A DNA stretch of 64,000 nucleotides. Source: Effrenium voratum. Taxonomy: Eukaryota > Sar > Dinophyceae > Suessiales > Symbiodiniaceae. The stretch's first letter is position 1. Every line of letters starts with the position of its first letter. The DNA lies in NCBI GenBank assembly GCA_963377175.1, contig CAUJNA010002902.1:788807-852806 (forward strand). Reading direction: 5' to 3'. Under the pieces are notes generated by a model. The model had not been told where the DNA came from. It saw only the letters and a program-made list of their open reading frames with translations, and ran no database searches. A program made the translations under genes and the position numbers. This document shows positions 36,260 through 48,944 of the stretch, piece after piece.

Positions 36260-39200
36260 CGGGATTACAACACTCTGGTATCAGAACCAAACAACAGCTA
36301 AACTTGTTCGGCCCTTGTTCCGGCATGATTGGAAGAGGTTTGCAAACATGTGCGCGCCCACGGAGACAAAATAAGACGAATCGTTAAACACGGGGAATCA
36401 CGCAACTCACGAACGCAAGCACCCCGTTTCTGCGGCCGCCTTGCAAGGCGCACGTACAGTCCGCTATGGACTTTCAAGCAGCAAACAAATAACCTGAGGC
36501 GCACGAGAAGGGCGACAACGCATCATGGGTACATTGAAAGTTAACTCATGAGTCATGGTGATCAAACAAGGCTTGTTGTGATCATTAAACGATCAGTTGG
36601 AAGCTACATGGTTCAAATAATTACCCGGTATAAGAGGCCCAATTGGTGATGTTGGGGACGTTGCTGTCAAAGTGCTGTTAGGCCCCGCCCGGGATGCTAG
36701 CGAGGAGACGTTTTGCGCGTTTCGTTCCAGATACCCATGGCGCTTCGGCATTCCCACTAGCGCTTGACACCCCCAGCATCACCTGTGCATTTGCGCCGAC
36801 AATGTTTTCCCGTTTCCTGAACGCAAATGACACTACAATTTCTGTAGCTGTTTTGTCTTTTTCATTTTATTGTCTCTTTCTCCTTTTCGTCCTCTTTTCT
36901 TTCTTGTTCCCCCTTTTTGTCTATGCAAGTTGGAGCCTACTGCATCCATGCGTTCATGATTCTCATGCTGCGGACATGACGGAACTGAACCCTCATTCTG
37001 ATGCCTTCATGTCCACAGCACTTTGCGCAAGCGCCCTACCACCCGCGTAGTGAGGGCACCTCATTCGTGTGATACACAGTGCCTGCATCTTGATGTTCTG
37101 CTTGATCTTCATGAAGAAGAAAAGCCCAAGCCAGTTGCCTAGGCTCAAGGTTCACGCCAGCCAAAAGGCCAAATACAATCTCCGCCGTCTGCCATAAAAG
37201 GCAAAAGCCACCATCAAAGCCATTCGGCCCTCGTCGTCGCAAAATTAATCCTTGCTGATCTCACGGTTGTCCGCATCAACCATGCCCGTCACGCGTTCTG
37301 TCGCCAAAGAGCAGCCAGGTTTTGTTTGCTCCACGCGGCCATTGTATTACGCGGGTCCGCAGTTTTAGCGTCGCGCAAGTGTGGAAAACTAAAAGGCGAG
37401 GAAAGGTACGGAACAAAGAAAACGCGGAACCAAACCACAGAACAAAACACAACATGAAACAAAAACACAAGGCACCCCCGCGGGAGCCTGATAATCCTAG
37501 AGGTCAAGAACGTCTTTGGCAATCCTCAACGAAATCAAGACGTATGAACTCGAAAGAAAATCTAAAAGTGTCCTGATGAAGGTCATTTGCCGCATCTGTG
37601 CGGAATTCACAAGCAGCAAAAGCATCGTAGCATGGCCTTGAAAAAAAGCATAATAACGACATGTCTCCACCGGGTTCCGCAAGCGTCCTCGAACAATCAC
37701 CAAGACCTGGACTCATCAACAGGCCGGAAACAAAGATAAAGTAACAATGTCATTTTAAAACATGGGTTGCATACACTAGGATTTAAATACATGTGGTGGC
37801 CAAGGCAAAAGTGCGTAACGAAATGTTGCACATACTGAGGTGCACCCATTACGCACCTGTCCGCAAAGTGTTCAGTCCTGGTTAGAGCTAGCTCACCAAT
37901 ATTCTTACGTGTGGTGCAAGAGTCAACAAGCTAATTGCGTTTACCAATAAACAACAGCTAAAACCATGTGTTGCCAGACCTTGTCTTCTTTTTTGACGGT
38001 GCACAAAAAAAATGTTGGATTTTTTCTCCAAGTAGATGCTGCTGCTCCCTCTACATTATGCAACACATTCCGATTTTGCAAGTTGTGCAACTGAAAAATG
38101 AATCAGGGCCCGTAAAATGGGGGCCGTTCTGTGAAGGCCCATCCATCTTTGTTTGCTTTTACCTTTTTTGTGGGCAAGTTCTGCTGCTTAGACTTGCCTG
38201 AGCCTCAACGGTGGCGCATAAATTTAATTTGGACCATTTTGTCGCATCAGATCAATGATGCCCCAGATTTCTGTTTGCCGCAACACAAACTGCAGTCTGC
38301 ATACGACCTGCGTTTCCAAGCACAGTCTGTATGCGGCGCAGCCGCTGTTTTTTGCCTTCAACGCTGAATTCAGGCTGGTTGTCGAACAACGTACTTGAAT
38401 TCTAGACTTGAATTCCAGCCATTTGAATTCTAGCCACTGTATTTCTGGCTACGGTCCTTGCCACCAAGGAGCCTCGCAGCTCAGAATTAGGCTTCTATCT
38501 GAGCGTACGCACCGCCTGAGAAGTGTCTGCTTCCAACCTTTGTTGCGCCAGCCCCAGAAACAACAACAAGTTAAAAAAAAAAGGGTCGAGAAAAGGAAAC
38601 AGCCCAACAGAAAATGCACACAAGAAAGAACAACACACGCAAGATTCTCCAACGCAAGGAGGGCTTTGAGCTGCCCGTCAAGCATAATCAACAAGTTTGC
38701 TCAAAAAATGTTATGCCAGAACCACGATTTACAGAACCTAATCCTTCACCACACTCAATCTCCAGCAAATACCAGCATAAATCTGGAGGCTACCCAACTT
38801 TACAGAATTTTTAAGCAAGGTTGTGCTTGTTTCTGGCGGTTGTACTGTGGGGTCGCTCCCGATCAACAGCTGCCGCGACGTGCAACCTAAAGTTGGCGTT
38901 CGCGCAGTACGCACGTGTGGCAGATCCATCAAGGACTCGTGAATTTACGTTTGCTTTCAACCTGCACTGCAAGGCTAACCTTTGTCTTTGGCTGGACCAT
39001 GGAAGAGTTGTCACATCCTCAGATCGGTTGCATGCACAGAAATGGTGTGTGGCTGTGGCCGAGTGCTTCACCTCTCTTTTGCCTTAACCCCAAGGGGTGA
39101 TGCTGTGCCGGTTGATGGATCTCAAACTTCCCGTGTGGACTGCAGCTTGAGCGCTGTGTACCTGCTTTCCGTCTTCTGGGCCAATTGAGAGTTTGTGCCT

Positions 39201-39450
39201 GTTGCTTCTTCAAAGCCTTTTTGCAACAGTCGACCAGCAACTGCTCTAAAGGCGGCTTCTGCTGGGTTGCAGATGAATTATGTATTTAATTTCTCATCTT
39301 CCTTGTGTTGGGACGTTGGTGATTCTCAAGTTTCTGGTTTGAGACCTATTGCACTGCTCCTAACTTGAACCCAAACGACCCTCCAAACAAACCTGCTGAC
39401 CGAAGGCGCGTCTTTTTCTCGGGTTGCTGGAAAATAGCGCCCATTCCCCA
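36260..39450. other. Gene-free stretch
   Basis: Only short unrelated open frames, no conserved motifs, no tandem array. The pyrimidine-rich run 36840-36920 makes a phenylalanine-rich open frame that I do not believe. Confidence 0.5.
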
Positions 39451-39460
39451 AACGGGTTTT

Positions 39461-40000
39461 GATGCAGCTGAGGGGCTTCTGACAATCGTCCGTCCAGGAA
39501 ACAACCTCGTCCTGCGAAGAATCCGAGAGCTAAAGTGCTGCAGAGAGCCCCGTGCCTGCACTATATCGACCCCTCGATATGCTTGCAATTTGCCCCGTAA
39601 CTGCGTTTCTGCAAGGCAAGCTAAAAACCAGGGAAAAAAAGGGATCCCCGATCCAACGACGCGAATGACGGCCGACGATCGGTCGTACGGCCGACGACCA
39701 ACCGAACGACGACGACGACCGACCGACAACCGAACGACCGACCGACCGCCGAACGACGACGACGACGACGACGACCGACCGACGACCGAGGGTTCCAGAA
39801 AAAAGGGTTTCCTTTGAGGGGGCTCGCCTTGCAGAAACAAAGGCAGATACGCGGCAAATTGCCAAACCGCATATCGAGGGGTCAAGATAGTGCAGGCACG
39901 CGGCTCTCTGCAGCACTTTAGCTTTCGGATTCTTCGCAGGACGAGGTCGTTTCCTGGACGGACGCGTGTCAGAAGCCTCTCAGCTGCCGCTCTAAAGAGA
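39461..40000. mobile_element. Fold-back element, copy 1
   Basis: Left arm about 39461-39625, right arm about 39790-40000, inverted and closely matching (CGTCCGTCCAGGAAACAACC against its complement). The loop is filled with GACCGACGA-type repeats. The sequence just outside the right arm, AAAGAGAGAGGTGC and onward, also recurs outside copy 3, so the element may be longer than its arms. No transposase is visible. Confidence 0.7.
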
Positions 40001-40855
40001 GAGGTGCGCTGTTCTCTGTTCGCGCTCTCGCGCGGCGCAGTCTGCAGCTGTTCCTGCAGTCCGCTGCTGCAGTCCGCTGCCACTGCTGCTGCCGCAGTCA
40101 GTAGTAAGGAAAAGCAGCTTATAGTCGGGTGAAAAATGGAAAATGACGCATAATCGGCACTTTTTCGGTCAATGTCATAGGATGTCTCGCGGACGTCATC
40201 GGATGTCACGCGGTTCCGCGGGCTGGAAAAAAGCACAATCTGCAACTTCTGAAAACCTCGTCGTTTCGGCAAATCTCTTGCTTAAGAGGTAGTGGGGGAC
40301 AACCATAGGGTTCCTTGATTGAGGTCCTCTCAGCCTGTCCTCCTCGGCCAGTTCCTCTCAGCCTGAAATCCTCCTCGCTCCTTGTCGCAACCTGGAATCA
40401 AGCGCGCGCTGCTACGAGAAGCCTAGCTATCCTTTGCGCTACGGGCCCTTCGACATGACAAAGCAGCCAGCCGAGCATGTCTTAATTTCTCTATCCTGAG
40501 TGTTTGACTCTATCTCTTTCACTAATGCATGTTCTTATGTTTTCCACAGTCTGATATTGGTGATATAGAACATTCATCTTTTTGTCTGCACGCCGGGAAA
40601 TCAAGGTTCTCGTTCAGTCACCGGATGGGACTCAAACCAAAAGGGGGGAGACTTAAACAACTTTCCAGTCCAAACCAAAAGGAAAACACCTAACGTTTGC
40701 GTCAACGTGTCCCTGATTGAGACACACAGTGACGATGCCGGAAGGTCTTTGCCTTCCTTGTCACATGCGAACACGGTTCATAAGTGTGGAAACAAGCGGA
40801 GCACCATGACGTTCGTCCTCGCCGGACACAAAACGTGAACAGAAAACCTCTCTCT

Positions 40856-41338
<483 letters not shown>

Positions 41339-42121
41339 CAAAGAAGCGTGCTCTGCAAAGAAGAGTGCTCTGCAAAGAAGAGTGCTCTGCGAAGAAGTGT
41401 GCTCTGCAAAGAAGAGTGCTCTGCAAAGAAGAGTGCTCTGCGAAGAAGTGTGCTCTGCAAAGAAGTGTGCTCTGCAAAGAAGTGTGCTCTGCAAAGAAGT
41501 GTGCTCTGCAAAGAAGCGCAAGTGTGCTCTGCAAAGAAGCGTGCTCTGCAAAGAAGAGTGCTTGCTTTGCAAAGACGCGTGCTCTGCAAAGAAGCGTGCT
41601 CTGCAAAGAAGTGTGCTCTGCAAAGAAGTGTGCTCTGCAAAGAAGCGCAAGTGTGCTCTGCAAAGAAGCGCGCTCTGCAAAGAAGTGCGCTCTGCAAAGA
41701 AGTGTGCTCTGCAAAGAAGAGTGTTGCGCAAAGAAGCGCAAGTGTGGTTTGCAAAGAAGAGTGCTCTGCGAAGAAGAGTGCTCTGCAAAGAAGCGTGCTC
41801 TGCAAAGAAGAGTGCTCTGCAAAGAAGCGTGCTCTGCAAAGAAGTGTGCTCTGCAAAGAAGTGTGCTCTGCAAAGAAGCGCAAGTGTCCTCTGCAAAGAA
41901 GAGTGCTCTGCAAAGAAGTGTGCTCTGCAAAGAAGAGTGCTCTGCGAAGAAGTGTGCTCTGCAAAGAAGTGTGCTCTGCAAAGAAGTGTGCTGCGCAAAG
42001 AAGCGCAAGTGTGCTCTGCAAAGAAGCGTGCTCTCAAAGAAGAGTGCTCTGCAAAGAAGCGTGCTCTGCAAAGAAGTGTGCTCTGCAAAGAAGTGTGCTC
42101 TGCAAAGAAGCAAGTGTGCTC
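41339..42121. repeat. 17-bp minisatellite, about 45 copies
   Basis: Unit GTGCTCTGCAAAGAAGA with variants ending GCG or GTG and occasional CGCAA insertions. Because 17 is not a multiple of 3 and no phase of the unit makes a stop on either strand, all six frames stay open for several hundred bases. I do not call a gene. Confidence 0.95.
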
Positions 42122-42204
42122 TTGAGCTCCCTCTAAAGATCCATTGTTGACTCAAGATGATTCAATATTGATTCAATATTGATTCAATATTGCCTCAAGA
42201 ATGG

Positions 42205-42425
42205 CAAGGCCACCCGGCCGCGCCACCTGCCTGGCATAGAAGCCCCACCCTGGCGCGCCACCTGCCCGGCATAGAAGCCTCCACCCGGCCGCGCCACCTG
42301 CCTGGCATTGAAGCCCGGCCGCGCCACCTGCCTGGCATTGAAGCCTCCACTCCACCCTGCCGCGCCACCTGCCCGGCATAGAAGCCTCCACCCGGCCGCA
42401 CCACCTGCCCGGCATCGGAGCCACC
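42205..42425. repeat. GC-rich minisatellite, unit about 30 bp
   Basis: Seven units built on CCGCGCCACCTGCCTGGCAT followed by AGAAGCC or TGAAGCC. Single or paired copies of the same core recur at 42519, 46795, 56430-56470 and 59600-59635. Confidence 0.9.
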
Positions 42426-42654
42426 CACCTTGTTGTCCCGGTTCAACATGTTGGATTGACATGTTGAAATTCTCGCCATTCTTCATCGCAGACCAAGTGC
42501 GAGAAGCATTCGCCTGACCCGGCCGCGCCACCTGCCCGGCATCGGAGCCAGCCTGCCGAGCCCAAGCCACCCAAGGTCGGAATTCTTCCCAGGAAAAACA
42601 TTCCAGTCCTCCCCTGAGTCCTCCCTGCAAGAGGACTGTAGCGCTTTTATTTGT

Positions 42655-42755
42655 CCCATGAAACTATGCACGCCATGCATAGTTTCTGCATTAGGCTATA
42701 GGTATCATGACCTGGACCATGAGTTGAAGGAAATTTTCCCTCAACTCATGTCCTG
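42655..42755. other. Two hairpins
   Basis: GAAACTATGCA at 42659 pairs with TGCATAGTTTC, and an ATGAGTTGAAGG-type arm near 42720 pairs with its complement near 42745. Function unknown. Confidence 0.6.
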
Positions 42756-43066
42756 GTAGCCGACTGCCAAGCCCGCGCCACCCGAGGATGGCCTCGAGGC
42801 GAAATTTTCGGTGAACTGTCCCGAAAATCAATTTGACCGGCGCCACCTGTCAAATCATTGTGTCACATTGTAGCCACGCTACTTCCGAAAAAACCGGCTC
42901 CAAGACCGAAGCCGCACAGCCGGCCTCGCTCCAAGACCAAAGCCGCGGAGCCGGCCTCGCTTTCAGGTCGTGAAAAAGGTCACCGGGGTGACACGTACTT
43001 GCGCAAACTTTGTCCCAACGCCTTCTCTTCAGACCCCGTCCAATCCGACAGGCAGGAAGCCGGCAG

Positions 43067-44800
43067 ACATCACCGGCAACATCCCGGAGGTCCTGGTCAA
43101 CGGAGAGGTAACTGACGGCACGCACGTCACTGCAGGGCAGCCAGCCCTCTCGCTCTGACGCCCTACGCACAAGTAACAGACCTGAACACGGCAGCCTCCG
43201 GCAACAACGCAGCCGCCATCCAGTCGCTGGACGACCGGGTCACCGCAGAGCTGGCCTCAAAGCTGGACGGCGCCGGCAATTGCGCCTCTGGCCACGGCAG
43301 CAGCCCTGGCCACCACGGACGGCAGGTGGCTGCGCACGGAAGCAGCATCGCTGCGCTGCAGAGCTTGCTGACGACGGGTCTCTCCAACAAGGCTGACCAG
43401 TCGGCCTTCGACGTGCTGGAGGGCGTGGTGGCAACGAAGAGCACCCGCGACGGCGTGGACCTGAAGCTGTCAAACTACGCCACGCTGGCCACGGTGGCGG
43501 CCAACGGCCTCAAGACGGTGGTGGACCAGCACTCCCTCGACATCGCTGCGAGGATCACACCGCTGGAGGTCGACACCAAGGTGGCCAACGCTCTCCTGGG
43601 CGTCGTGTCCGCCGCAGCGCTGGCCTCCGAGCTCGCAAGCCGAGACGCCTCAATCTCGGGGCTGCAGGCCTCCAAGGCGGACGCCAGCGCCCTGACCGCG
43701 TACGCCCTGCAGTCGGCCGTAGGTGGACTCAGCGGCAGCCCTCCTGGGCGCAGTCACCATGGCAGCCCTGGGCGCCGCCCTCGCCGGCAAGGCAGACGCC
43801 AGCGCGCTGGCCGCCCTGCTCTCCACGGTGGACGGGCTGGACACGCCACTGGAGGTGGACACCAAGATAGCAAATGGTCTGCTGGGTCTCGCCACCGAGG
43901 CCTTCGTCGCAGCGCAGCTTGCTAGCCGTGACGCCAGCATCTCGGCGCTCCAGGGCGCCAAGGCCGACGCGACGCTGCTGGCCTCGTACGCCACGAACGC
44001 CGCGCTCTCAGCCAGCGAGACCACGCTCCAGAGCGCCCTCGACGCAATCCTCGCGGAGCTCGCCGCCCTGCAGCTTTCCGGCAGCGGCGGAGTTGTTAAC
44101 GCACCGGCCTGGGCGGGCTTCACAACTTGGGAGCTCGTTCGCGGAAGCAACGTCGTTCGCAACCTGCATCTGGAGGCTCCTCTCTCTGCTGCGCTGGCCA
44201 ACGGCGACGACACGCTGAGCATCACGGCCGACTGCTACTCCGTCGCAGCGGCGGACGCGGCCCTCGCGGCTGCGCTGCTGGCCGACTACACCTCGGCCCA
44301 AGCGGACGCGTTGTTGGTCGACTACCGAACAGGAACGGCGCAGGACGCGGAGACGACCAGCGCCATCTCGGCTGCGCTGCTGGCCTACTACACCTCGGCG
44401 CAAGTGGACGCCCTGTTGGCCGACTACCGGACGGCGAGCGCGCAGGACACGCAGACGCAGGCCGCCATCGCAGGCGCGCTGCTGGCCTACCGGACGGGCC
44501 CGGACCAGGACGTTTTCACGACCAACCAGATCACCTCGGCGCTGGTGGCGCACCGCTCGGCCGCCGACCAGGACACGGCAACGGCGTCGAGCATCGCAGC
44601 CGCGCTGCTCAGCTACTACACCATCGCGCAAACAAACGGCCTCCTATCCGGCAAGCTCGGAGTCACGGAGGCAGCCTCGGCCCTACAAATAGCCGCGCGC
44701 TTTCCGGACGACGGAGGGGCTGACAAGGCGGTGGCTGCCATCGGCGAGCAGATCCTGGGCCACGGACGTCTCACTGTCAAACTGGACGGTTCGCCCCAGC
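43067..44800 (+). pseudogene. Fibre-like protein, copy 1 (frameshifted)
   Basis: Begins at DITGNIPEVLVNGEVTDGTH and is broken by a stop after QPALSL near 43157. It continues as alanine-rich helices with K-A-D-x-S-A and L-E-V-D-T-K-(I/V)-A-N repeats, a central VVNAPAWAGFTTWELVRGSN block near 44090-44150, and four Y-T-S-A-Q-(A/V)-D-A-L-L repeats. The C-terminal domain is lost by frameshift after GEQILG (about 44757). The pattern of trimeric coiled coil, repeats and terminal head is that of viral or phage fibre proteins. I do not recognise the family. Compared with the other copies the coiled-coil part lacks a segment near 43470. Confidence 0.6.
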
Positions 44801-45131
44801 AGCACCAGTGTCGATCACACCGAAAGGTCCCTAGCAAGCAAAATCAAGCCAAAAAAAAATCAACGTGACGTCCGTGCAAAATCGCAGCCGCGAGAACAAA
44901 GCATGTCCACACCCCCAGCATCCCCAGCACAGGCGTCCCGAGCGACAAAACACCGTCCCGCGCGGAACACCGTGGAAAAAACACGCGAAAATCATGCAAA
45001 ATCATGCCATGCCAAAATCAAGCAAAATCATGTCACGCCATGCAAAAATCGTGCAAAACGAGCTATTACTCCGGTCTCCACGGACTAGAGTAAGAGCATT
45101 TTTCAGCGCAAAACCGTGCAAAACAAGCTAT

Positions 45132-45161
45132 CCCCGACCATCTGCGCACAGATGGTCGGGG
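45132..45161. other. Perfect 13-bp hairpin
   Basis: CCCCGACCATCTG, a CGCA loop, and the exact complement. It is not followed by a T-run, so there is no reason to call a terminator. Confidence 0.7.
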
Positions 45162-45239
45162 AGATGCGCGCGGCCGGACAAAAAAATGGACCCGTAAAAA
45201 AAGAATGGCAAGTTGGGCAAGACAACAACAGCAGGTCAC

Positions 45240-45770
45240 GGAGGCCGCGGACGGCGGCGCCCGGGCTTGCACGGGAGCGTGGAGCCGTCGTGCTAAACTT
45301 GCGGCGCGGACCCGGGGCCGACGCGCTGCTCTCGCGCGCGGACGCTGAATTGGGCGGGCACTACTACTCTCATCTGGGCCTGCGGCCTCCAGCAAGGACT
45401 TCGACTGCAACCAGCCCCTCATCCGCGAGGGACCCAACGACTACATCCTGCTGCGCAACGGGCGGAAGAAGCTCGTGCGCTCCTTGCAGGGCGGAGAGCA
45501 CCGGCTGACCAAGCTGGGCAAGAGCTTCTTCCGCAACAAGTTCTACAAGTACCTGGTCCACGTGCTGGTGATCCTCCGGGCAGGAGGAACGCTGGGGCGG
45601 CTACGAGCGCAGGGACTGGCTGCCGGTGAACGAGCTGGCCACGGCACCCGGCCCACCTCACGGAGGAGCAGGTGGCGCAGCGGGTGAGGCAACAAGTCGA
45701 GGCCTTGCTGGGCAACCCGCCGCCCCGATCCTGCAGCTCTTGGAGAAGACCGACTTCCTCGACCCGAAAG
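45240..45770 (+). pseudogene. Unrecognised protein, several frameshifts
   Basis: Coding-like segments in changing frames: VVLNLRRGPGADALLSRADA, then CNQPLIREGPNDYILLRNGR and LTKLGKSFFRNKFYKYLVHV, then GYERRDWLPVNELA, LTEEQVAQRVRQQVEALLG and ILQLLEKTDFLDP. At least three indels separate them. It lies between two fibre-like copies on the same strand and its 3' end is cut by fold-back element copy 3. Likely part of the same virus-like element. I cannot give a function. Confidence 0.45.
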
Positions 45771-45771
45771 G

Positions 45772-46465
45772 CTCTCTCTTTAGAGGGGGTTTCCCAAATG
45801 GATTCTATTCTACCTGAGAGGCTCCTGGCACTCGTCCGTCCAGCATTTGACCTCGTCCTGCGAAGGATTCGAAGTCTAAAACGCTGCGTGCAGGCGTGTG
45901 GCTGCAAAATAATGACCCCTAGATATGCTTGCAAAATGCCCAGCAGCTGCGTTTCTGCAAGGCGAGCTAAAAAAAACAGGGAAAAAAAGAAAGCCAAGCC
46001 AAACCAGCCAGAAAGCCAGCCAGAAGCCAAGCCAAACCAGCCAGAAAGCCAGCCAGGAGCCAAACCAAACCAGCCAGAAGCCAAGCCAAACCAAACCAAA
46101 CCAGCCAGAAAGCCAGCCAGGAGCCAAGCCAAACCAGCCAGAAGCCAAGCCAAGCCAAGCCAGCCAGAAAGCCAGCCAGAAAGCCAGCCAGAAGCCAAGC
46201 CAAGCCAGCCAGAAGCCAACCAAAAAAGCCAGCCAGGGTTTCCTTTGAGGGCGCTCGCCTTGCAGAAACAAAGGCTGCTGCTGGGCATTTTGCCAAACCG
46301 CATATCTAGGGGTCATTATTTTGCAGCCACACGCCTGCACGCAGCGTTTTAGACTTCGAATCCTTCGCAGGACGAGGTCAATTGCTGGACGGACGAGTGC
46401 CAGGAGCCTCTCAGGTAGAATAGAATCCATTTGGGAAACCCCCTCTAAAGAGAGAGGTGCTATGT
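45772..46465. mobile_element. Fold-back element, copy 3
   Basis: Left arm about 45772-45975, right arm about 46232-46460, ending in CTCTCTTTAGAGGGGG and its complement. The loop holds a CCAGCCAGAAG-type repeat unlike the loop of copy 1, while the arms clearly match. It interrupts the pseudogene to its left. Remnants of its terminus (AGAATAGAATCCATTTGGGA) recur at 46626-46662 and 46723-46745. Confidence 0.8.
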
Positions 46466-47204
46466 TCTGTGTTCGCGCTTTCGCGCGGCGCAGTCTGCAG
46501 CTGTCGCTGCAGTCGCTGCGCAGTTCGCGTCTGAACTCCACGCGGAACTCCACGCGGGCAGGGCCCAAAAAATGGGACATGCCTGTTTCCAGTTCCAAGG
46601 CACTTCGAAAACATAAGTGCCAGGTAGAATAGAATCCATTTGGGAAACCCCCTCTAAAGAGAGAGATACCGGGAATGCAGGGATTCCCTGCATTGAACTC
46701 CCCCCACGATTTGATTCAGGTAGAATAGAATCCATTTGGGAAACGAGGTTCCCAGGACAGCGTGGAGGATCATCGTCTCGTGGACACCCCGGCCGCGCCA
46801 CCTGCCCGGCATCGGAGCCCTGCCGAGCCCGCGCCAAGGTCGGAATTCTTCCCAGGAAAAATCCAGTTGTCCTGTGGGGACAACTGTCCAAAGTTTCGGC
46901 GAACCTGCCCGGCAGAGCCACGCCAGCCCGCCGACGTGGAGGCTTCGATACCTAGCGTGCCAGGCACGCAGCTGATGATGTCTCATATGTTATCACCAAC
47001 TACGAAGCAGTGTCCGATTATGTCGGACACTGGCTCCATCGTGCGCATGAGTCACATCCGAAAAAAACCCTGGTGCGGGCCTGGTGCGGGCCTGGTGCGC
47101 CTTAGCCTGTGAGGGGTTGTTGTGTCAAACACACCAACCCCCGAATCACAGAGGACAAGGAAACTTCTCCGAACGGCCGGAGTTCGGACTGAATGGTACT
47201 CAAC

Positions 47205-47292
47205 TGCGCTCGCGGCAGGAATCGAGCCCTGTGCGGAGTAAGAAGCGCTTAGCTCCTTGGCCGACGCCTTAGCCACTGGACTAAGGCGTCGG
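47205..47292 (-). ncRNA. tRNA-like sequence with A and B boxes
   Basis: On the minus strand TAGTCCAGTGG (plus 47273-47283) is a perfect A box and GGCTCGATTCC (plus 47219-47229) a near-perfect B box. The A-box arm is extended to a 12-bp perfect hairpin (47261-47292), which a normal tRNA does not have. A decayed tRNA or SINE head just upstream of the fibre-like gene is the best guess. Confidence 0.35.
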
Positions 47293-47309
47293 CGAGAACA
47301 TATGTAAAC

Positions 47310-48930
47310 ATGTTTGAAGGACCTGTTACCGGCAATATCCCGGAGGTCCTGGACAACGGAGAGGTGACTGACGGCACGCACGTCACCGCAGGGCAGCTGG
47401 CCCTGGCTCTCACGCCGTACGCTCAAGTAACGGACCTGGCGGTGAACACGGCAGCCGCCGGCAACAACGCGGCGGCCATCCAGTCCCTGGACGACAGAGT
47501 CACCGCAGAGCTGGCCTCCAAGCTGGACAGCAGCGCGCTGGCGCCGGCGATTGCGCCCCTGGCCACGGCGGCGGCCCTGGCCACCACGGACGGTCAGGTG
47601 GCCGCGCACGGAAGCAGCATCGCCGCGCTGCAGAGCTCGCTGACCACGGGTCTCTCCAACAAGGCAGACCAGTCGGCCTTCGACGTGCTGGAGGGCGTGG
47701 TGGCGACGAAGAGCACCCCGGACGGCGTGGACCTGAAGCTGTCCAACTACAGCACCACGGCGGCCATGAACGGCTCCATCGCCTCGGCCAACAACGCCAC
47801 GCTGGCCACGGTGGCCGCCAACTACGGCCTCAAGACGGTGGTGGACCAGCACTCCCTAGACATAGCGGCGAGGATCACGCCGCTGGAGGTGGACACCAAG
47901 GTGGCCAACGCTCTCCTGGGGGCCGTCACCGCCGCGGCGCTGGCCTCCGAACTCGCGAGCAGAGACGCCACCATCTCGGGGCTGCAGGCCTCCAAGGCGG
48001 ACGCCAGCGCGCTGACCGCGTACGCCCTGCAGTCGGCCGTGGACACTTCCTCTGAGGTGGACTCTAAGATAGCGACCGCTCTCCTGGACGCCGTCACCAC
48101 GGCAGCCCTGGACGCCGCCCTCCTCGGCAAGGCGGACGCCAGCGCGCTGGCCTCCCTGCTCTCCACGGTGGACGGACTGGACACGCCACTGGAGGTAGAC
48201 ACCAAAATAGCAAATGCGCTGCTGGGCCTCGCCACCGAGGCCTTCGTCGCAGCGCAGCTTGCTAGCCGGGACGCCAGCATCACGGCGCTCCAGGCCTCCA
48301 AGGCCGACGCGGCGCTGCTGGCCTCGTACGCCACGAACGCCGCGCTCTCCGCCAGCGAGACCGCGCTCCAGAGCGCCCTCGACGCAATCCTCGCGGAGCT
48401 CGCCGCCCTGCAGCTTCCCGGAGGCGGAGTTGTTAACGCGCCGGCCTGGGCGGGCTTCACGAACTTGGGAGCTCCTTCGCGGAAGCAACGTCGTTCGCAA
48501 CCTGCATCTGGAGGCTCCTCTCTCTGCTGCGCTGGCCAACGGCGACGACACGCTGAGCATCACGGCCGACTGCTACTCCATCGCAGCGGCGGACGCGGCC
48601 CTCGCAGCTGCGCTGCTGGCCTACTACATCTCGGCGCAAGTGGACGCGCTGCTAGCAATGCTGTTGGTCGACTACCGCACGGGGACGGCGCAGGACGCGG
48701 GCGCAAGTGGACGCGCTGCTGGGCGACTACACGCGACGGCGAGCGCCCAGGACAGGCGCCATCGCGGGCGCGCTGCGACCGGACCAGGACGTTTTCACCA
48801 CCGCCTCGGCACTGGTGCATTGCTTGGCTGCCGACCAGGACACGGCAATGGCCTCCAGCCCTGCTCGGCTACTACACCATCGCGCAGGTGGACGGCCTCC
48901 TGACGGGCAAGCTGGGCGTGAGAGAGGGGG
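47310..48930 (+). CDS. Fibre-like protein, copy 2
   Basis: Best-preserved N-terminal half: starts MFEGPVTGNIPEVLDNGEVT and stays open to about 48465 through coiled-coil repeats (SNKADQSAFDVLEGVVATK, ITPLEVDTKVANALLGAV, LGKADASALASLLSTVDGL). A frameshift near 48465, within the VVNAPAWAGFT block, moves the remaining 500 bp (WELLRGSNVVRNLHLEAPLS and the AQVDALL repeats) into another frame, and the repeats themselves are disturbed near 48660-48790. The C-terminal domain is not found downstream in the same orientation. Predicted to be elongated and trimeric; no signal peptide or membrane segment. Probably a pseudogene now. Confidence 0.6.
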
Positions 48931-48944
48931 AGAGAAGGTGCCCG

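Noticed and set aside
36694..37050. Plus-strand 118-residue frame with a Phe/Leu-rich helix
   Set aside because: The apparent membrane helix comes from a pyrimidine run; no supporting context.
45132..45161. Rho-independent terminator
   Set aside because: Perfect hairpin but no T-run, and the genome is eukaryotic.
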